Positions 58,965 through 64,000 of a stretch of DNA of 64,000 nucleotides are shown here, one piece after another. How positions within the stretch are numbered: the stretch's first letter is position 1; every line of letters begins with the position of its first letter. A program made the translations under genes and the position numbers. Below the pieces are notes generated by a model. The model was not told where the DNA came from. It worked only from the letters and a program-made list of their open reading frames with translations, and did no database searches. Origin of the DNA: Arenicola marina (lineage: Eukaryota > Annelida > Polychaeta > Arenicolidae); assembly GCA_964019135.1 (NCBI GenBank), contig OZ025258.1, positions 12,431,771-12,495,770 of the forward strand, written 5' to 3'.

Positions 58965-59648
58965 TATGGCGTTATGTCTGGCTACGGCTGGCCACAACAT
59001 GTTAATAACTGGCCAAACTGGAACAGGAAAGACGTCCACTTTCACAAACAAATGCAGTCCGAAAATTGTGGTTGTGTTGTGTTCTGCACAAATGCTTCAT
59101 TTTGCTCGTGATTGAAGGGGCCGTAACGCTGCTGTGCTCCATTAGCGCTCGGGTCATATACTAACGCCAATATAGTTAACACGACCATCAACTCGTAATA
59201 ATTATTGCGAAAGTCGTGTTGAACGATGATTTTCCCACAAGTTGAATAGAAATGTGGACAATCTTTGCAATGGGCCACGTGAGTGAGTGTCAAACTGGTC
59301 TACAACTGGTTTAATATCAAAATATAGTTTAAATATTTGAAGGTAACTGGTAATTTTATGTGTATTATTTTCTAAAAACTATAAAATAGAATCCAGTTTA
59401 AACCTACTGGTCACTTGTTATCATTAAGCAGAAATTGTGAAGGCTTATGCAAGGCCTCAGATAGAAACACGCTTTGTTGAGAAGTTGTAGAGTTGACAGT
59501 TTCATCCTGACCGGAACAGAAATGTCGCTTCATTGAAGGAAATGGACTTGATTTGGTATGAAACTTAAATTAATCAGATGAATTTTTTGTTATACGTTCA
59601 GTATTTGATAATATTCTGGTTGAGAAGAAAGGTATATTGATGTATAGT

Positions 59649-59675
59649 CACGTGACCTCTCTCAGCCTATATAAA
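59649..59675 (+). promoter_or_regulatory. E-box/TATA core promoter, unit 2 (drives unit 3)
   Basis: CACGTG at 59649 and TATATAAA at 59668, with a donor GT at 59803. This copy sits upstream of the only unit that keeps gene 3' sequence. Confidence 0.5.
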
Positions 59676-59905
59676 AAAAGTAGCGCTGCCTGCAGACTCT
59701 GGGCAGTTGTTTCTGAACAGCTGACCGTACTACACCTCTGGCAATTATCTCATTCATTCAACTTTTAAACATTTGAGTGATTTAACGGAATTATTAATGC
59801 AAGTAAGATTATAGAGACCATAAGCGTTCTATGGGAGTTGAAGGAAGTATTGCTTGGCAGGATGCAAAGCAGAAACTGAACGCTTCCGTAGCGTTTCTAA
59901 AATAC

Positions 59906-60076
59906 GGTTGGTTGCACATTCAGGACGCTTTAACCACTTTTGGTAATATCGCATCAATGGGAGAAGGAAGGGAGAGTGGAACCATGTCCCCGGGGGTAAC
60001 TATCTACTCTTTGCGAAGAAGGACATGGGATCTTGATTCTGCGACCACACAGACATGGCCACAGCAAGGCTCGAAG
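59906..60076 (-). mobile_element. SINE-A, 5'-truncated, unit 3
   Basis: Third array copy, uninterrupted at TTTAACCAC. It retains ACAGACATGGCC where units 1 and 2 read ACAGACAAGGCC. Confidence 0.85.
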
Positions 60077-60297
60077 TTTATTCCCACACCACTGCAAGTT
60101 TATTATTTTATTGCCTCTTCTGCTGTCCGATAATAATTCCATCCATGTTAAGTTTTCTTTATAGTTATCTTTATGTATGTATTTTCAGTATACATTGTAT
60201 TATGTCATACTTTTTGGTATGCTATACCCTTAGTTTTTAATATTATACAACCCTGAAATAAAGATTCTGTCACGCATTGACTGCCAAGAGAGATGAC

Positions 60298-63200
60298 GGA
60301 AAGACAATTTAGCTGTTTCTCGAAGAAGAGTTTAGCATATCTGGCACTGTAAGACCTGCCGATGTGAAGTCGAACATTGAGAAGAAACAAGAAGAGATTA
60401 CATGGTGCAAAAAATCGCCATTGGATGCAAAGTCAGCGTGTGGGGTGTTGGCGGAGACGCTGAAGTTCGTGGAAGTAGAACTGAACAGAGCCGTTGATAA
60501 GGAGACAGTGCTGGCAATGAAGATTCAGCGTAGTGAGAGAAGGGTAAGATTAGCTGAATTTCACGGCGATGAGGTGTGCCAACTTGAGAAAGATGGATAT
60601 GTACGAAGAATGTAAACAGAAGGCTCAAGCGCTTGAAGGAGAAAATAACACTGGTAGAACATGAACTGAAAAATGAACAAGAGCGCTCGAAACGAGACAG
60701 AGATATGGTACTTTTGGACGCGTATGTGACAGTGCAGGCCCAGGATGATAGAATATGTGAACTACAAGAGAGTGCTACAAAGGCACGAAAGGCTGTGGTA
60801 CCGAGGTCACAAATGTGAGAATGTAGTCTTCCGTGAGGTGAAGGAGAGTGGAATATTGTAATGAACGAGAGAGGGCGTTTGAGAATTCTACTCTGGAGTT
60901 GCATGAGCGGGAGGAAGCAGTTGTGAGGAGTCAAGATATCAGATGCTTCGTGAATAGCCGATATACGAATGAGATCAAGAGGGTGTGTCAGGACTTGGTT
61001 GGATTGGGTGTGGCTGCCAGTAACATTGGGCGCATTGTTTGATGTGTCATGGAGGGTGTGGGGAAGAATGCGGATCGTCTGCCAAGGACCACTGTTGCAA
61101 AGAGCATAGCATTGGAGTGCGGCGCTCATGCAGCTCAGTGAAAAGCTTAAACGAGGTGAGAATGTGACTGCTGAGTCATGGGACGACGAAGTATGGAAGG
61201 CATTGTGGGACGTTTGATGTCACCATGGCCGACGGATGTATAAATGCGAGCCATTGCTGCGGAAGACAGTGTCAGCACGCTTGGGTTGCTGAAGGAGTTT
61301 ATGGGAGATGTGGCATGCATGGGTACTGGTGACGTCAGTGAAAGGGCTAAGGAGATGAGAAGTTAAACGACTTGTACGGGTACCGGGAGTGTCTTGCCCA
61401 CTGTGATGGCTGAGTAGAAGGATATAAAAGAGGATGAACTGGCCAAAGTGTTGAGAATGAACCGTTTCGTTTGTGACATGCATTACGTGGTTGGTTTGGC
61501 CAAGCAGCATACCTGAAGATGCGGGGGGAATCTGGTCTTTGGTGAGGACGATGTTGGTGCCAAGGCGTTGCGAGGCATGGAAAGAAAGAGCCAGTGCATG
61601 ACACAGTGCGCTTGGTTCGGACTGTTTGTAAGGCAGTTCAGGAGCGTAGTTGTGAAAACTCGGGAAAGTCTGTACAGTGTCGAGAGTTTCTGTGTCAAGA
61701 GACAGACGTCCAAAGCGTTTTCTGGCTCCATTTAAAAGCAATCGATTCAGCATTGCCTTTCATAAGGCTGGGGTCTATGCGTTGCATGAGACGTTCTGCA
61801 AATTTATGGATGGAATGAAAGCTGACAATAGGTTGTTGAAGGCCGTGGACGCAGATCTGAATGTCCCACAGTATGTGGCAGTTGCGCGTGCGTTAGGCTT
61901 GATTGGCAAGATGGTGACTGTTCCTCCGTGGAAGGTCGCACAGAGGATGAAGCATTACAGCTCCATGACTGAACGGTATGACAGCATGTTGAATCAGTCC
62001 GTCCTGTGGTCAGCAGATGCGACAGGTGTGTTACGAAGAACGTAATGTTTGTGTGACGATGTTGAATCCTTGCGAAGGGCACACTGCTATACATAGCCTT
62101 CCTGAAGTGAACAAGGAATGGGTGTATGGCGGCTGCCTAGTGAAAGAGTGTGAATTAGAGATGAAGCCACAAAACAAGTGATGGGAGTTGCTGTTTGCTG
62201 GCATCCTGCGAAATACGACGATGCTTTTGCCGAATATATTTACTGGTGGTGTGAATGCTGACATGGATGCAGACAGAATGAACGAGACGAGCCGTGTGCT
62301 CAAGATGAATGTTGGTCCTGAACGTGATTTCGGTCTGTTGACCTCCCGATGCGTCCCAGGTGAGCTCTTGTACGTGTGCGATAGAAGGAGTGATTATGTA
62401 CAGACGTATCAGGTTCGGTACCTGTTTGAGTGGGTTGACGGATACAGGGTGAACGAGGTGATGGAGAGGACACGGAAGAGTGTAGACATACATAATTTGA
62501 TTATCTCCGACAAAGGACTGTGATAGGCGGTAATCGAGGCGAGACAACAAGGGTCCAGACAGAAGAGAAGGAACGGAAGGATGAGGGTACGGGCCGGGGG
62601 GTTGAGTGCCAATCTGTGCGATGGCTTGTGGTTGATCGATATAGAGATCGAAAAGAAACTGGATTCCATTGTTGGAGTTGCTCGGCGCAGGAAAGCTGTA
62701 GAGTCTCAGATTTGCATTAAAACAGAATGGGAATGGATGTCTGCATATGACTAGTAAGGTCGTCAAGTTGGGGTACGAAAGGCTGGTCGAGAACTTGAAA
62801 GTTGCTGTGGGCATGCGCAGGCAGCAATGCGCTTTGATTGAGTTGGAAGAGGTCTGTGAAAGGCCTCTTGTTAAAGGTCAGCTGACACGGGTAATGCAAG
62901 AAACAGGAGGCGTATGGATTTTTGTGACAGGGTTTCTCATGTAGGTAATGTGTAAGGCTATGTGAGCAAATGTGTGGGGGCAAGGGTCAGTCGTTCCTGT
63001 GTCGTTGGCCATGCATGGAGGGATAGAACTGAGTCTATTCGACGTGTAATTTGATGGATTTGAATTGTGACGGAGTTGGACGTCACGGATGATGCCACAA
63101 GTAACGCAGTTAGGTTCCCCTGTGTGTGGTTGATTTGACTGGACGTGTGCTTTTGCATTTATGCAAGGATGTTGAGACTGGAGTTGGAGCCTGGAGGGAG

Positions 63201-63308
63201 GCTGTTGTGATTGAGTGTGTGAATGAACCTAGTTTGAGTCCGAAGTTCATCATGAGGTATGAAAGATGGGTAGTTATTTATCTTTCCACTTATAGAAGAT
63301 TGTGTTAA
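60298..63308 (+). pseudogene. Coiled-coil gene family, most complete copy
   Basis: The N-terminal coiled coil lies at 60364-60818 and the ERERAFENSTLELHEREEAV and DLVGLGVAAS region at 60848-61042. HGTTKYGRHCGTFDV begins at about 61177 and MNRFVCDMHYVVGLAKQ at 61457. Then, absent or broken in units 1-2, come VRTVCKAVQERSCENSGKSV at 61615 and FLAPFKSNRFSIAFHKAGVY from 61719. The latter continues as RLLKAVDADLNVPQYVAVAR, then ALGLIGKMVTVPPWKV. Further open pieces lie at 62188-62523, 62747-62944 and 63126-63308. The block order resembles a multicopy, usually uncharacterised family I have seen in cnidarian and mollusc gene sets. A transposase-like RNase H fold is only a guess. Frames change several times, so it is either a pseudogene or carries introns I could not resolve. 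Confidence 0.6.
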
Positions 63309-63324
63309 TGGTGACTTGAGGTTG

Positions 63325-63820
63325 CTGTAAATTAAATGCAGTTGGTAGCGTTGGACGGTTAATGATGTTGGTGAAGGTGTAGCTCTTAGGGGAGGTTGGA
63401 GGCTACTTAGTTAAAATTCGACATAGTTTAGCTGCACCAGTTTAGTGTCATTTTTCCAAATCCCACATTCATTTATTCCAGTTTTATATTGGTTATGTGA
63501 ATATTGTGTCAAGCATGGAATAAAACCTTAAAATCAAAGATTGTGCCACACTGAGCAGAGATCCGAAACCAAGATTCCCTCACGAACTTTACAGAACTCT
63601 GTCACGTTCTGTTAAAGTTCTGTCACCCAATGAATAAAGCCCTGAAACAAAGAATTTCTCACACGTCAAATAGAACATGGAACCAAGATGATGTCGTAAA
63701 CTAAATGAAATGGTTGGCAGCTTGGGACGGTTAATGATGGTGGTGAAGGTGTAGCTATTAGGGGAGGTTGGAGGCTACTTAGTTTAAATTTAACAGTGTT
63801 TAGCTTCACTAGTGTTACGA
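63325..63820 (+). repeat. Direct repeat of about 120 bp, two copies, plus AATAAA-rich spacer
   Basis: GGACGGTTAATGATGTTGGT, GAAGGTGTAGCTCTTAGGGG and AGGTTGGAGGCTACTTAG at 63352-63412 recur at 63725-63782 with few changes. Between them, phrases like CCTGAAACAAAGAATTTCTC echo CCTGAAATAAAGATTCTGTC of the array units (54710). Confidence 0.75.
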
Positions 63821-64000
63821 GGTGGAGGGAGGTGTTGTTCGGCTGTTTTCAGAATGCACTTACACAACACAGCAAAGTGGCATTGACATGTACTTTATTT
63901 CGGGTCAGAAGAAAAACCTGTAATAGTAAAATATAAAAATATGCAAAGTTACATGAAAACATTGGTTCCGAGTAGCATCGCTGACAAATACTAATTAGAC

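Larger units (their letters stand above)
50849..61800 (+). repeat. Tandem array with exact 2774-bp period
   Basis: Matching landmarks sit at 54381, 57155 and 59929 (TTTAACCACT), each 2774 bp apart. Units 1 (54381-57154) and 2 (57155-59928) differ at only a handful of bases. A left partial unit is 50849-51784, and unit 3 begins at 59929. Each unit holds a SINE-A remnant, a coiled-coil gene 5' part, a junction at about 56185/58959, and a promoter region. Unit 3 does not take the junction but continues into gene 3' sequence. Confidence 0.97.

Noticed and set aside
62155..62814. 219-codon minus-strand frame
   Set aside because: It overlaps plus-strand pieces of the gene family with better protein-like composition, and has no recognisable domain.

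Overview
The window reads as repeat-rich intergenic DNA of an invertebrate animal. The evidence is tRNA-derived SINEs with target-site duplications, inverted-repeat transposons flanked by TTAA, large tandem satellites, many mononucleotide G/C runs, GT-AG splice signals, and decayed transposase-like and SANT-like genes. A marine mollusc or other lophotrochozoan is my best guess, from the style of the repeats and of the decayed genes; this is inference. There are no bacterial operons, no rRNA and no convincing intact tRNA. Bases 25008-25207 are an assembly gap.

Layout. 1-9 kb: minisatellites (14-bp, about 33-bp, 14-bp and about 25-bp units), a 300-bp foldback transposon with a 5-bp target duplication at 4.0 kb, old SINE fragments and G-rich tracts. 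9.1-11.9 kb: a 47-bp satellite of about 59 copies. 12-19 kb: no gene seen; microsatellites, a purine-to-pyrimidine strand switch at 13.4 kb and a clean SINE at 17.1 kb. 19.3-21 kb: a 44-bp satellite with a visible degenerate precursor. 21.8-24.6 kb: G-rich and 42-bp minisatellites and three SINEs. 24.8-37 kb: mostly no recognisable gene, with a foldback element, a truncated TTAA element, a SINE with an unusual head and a 408-bp TTAA element.

37-42.3 kb holds the only good protein-coding gene, on the minus strand. A short first exon (42169-42243) joins in phase to a 1608-bp exon (39712-41319). They encode an acidic, probably disordered protein with about seven Trp-containing polyproline repeats. 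Its C-terminal 40-odd codons recur as a lone copy at 37.2 kb.

44-49 kb: a TTAA element, then two copies of a segment carrying a pogo-like transposase DNA-binding fragment, a broken Myb/SANT-like gene and a SINE; in one copy that SINE is split by a second SINE. 49.2-50.8 kb: a probable LTR. 50.8-61.8 kb: a tandem array with an exact 2774-bp period. Each unit has an E-box/TATA promoter, a splice donor, a SINE and the 5' part of a coiled-coil gene family. The last unit runs on into the 3' part of the gene, to about 63.3 kb. The first unit is split at its SINE by a 2.6-kb block made of three identical 472-bp TTAA-type inverted-repeat elements alternating with two copies of a 0.59-kb spacer. The outer ends carry a TTTA duplication, and the matching empty site survives in the neighbouring units.

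The genes here do not form a pathway. The story is layered mobile-element insertion followed by segmental and tandem duplication, and the order of several events can be read directly.
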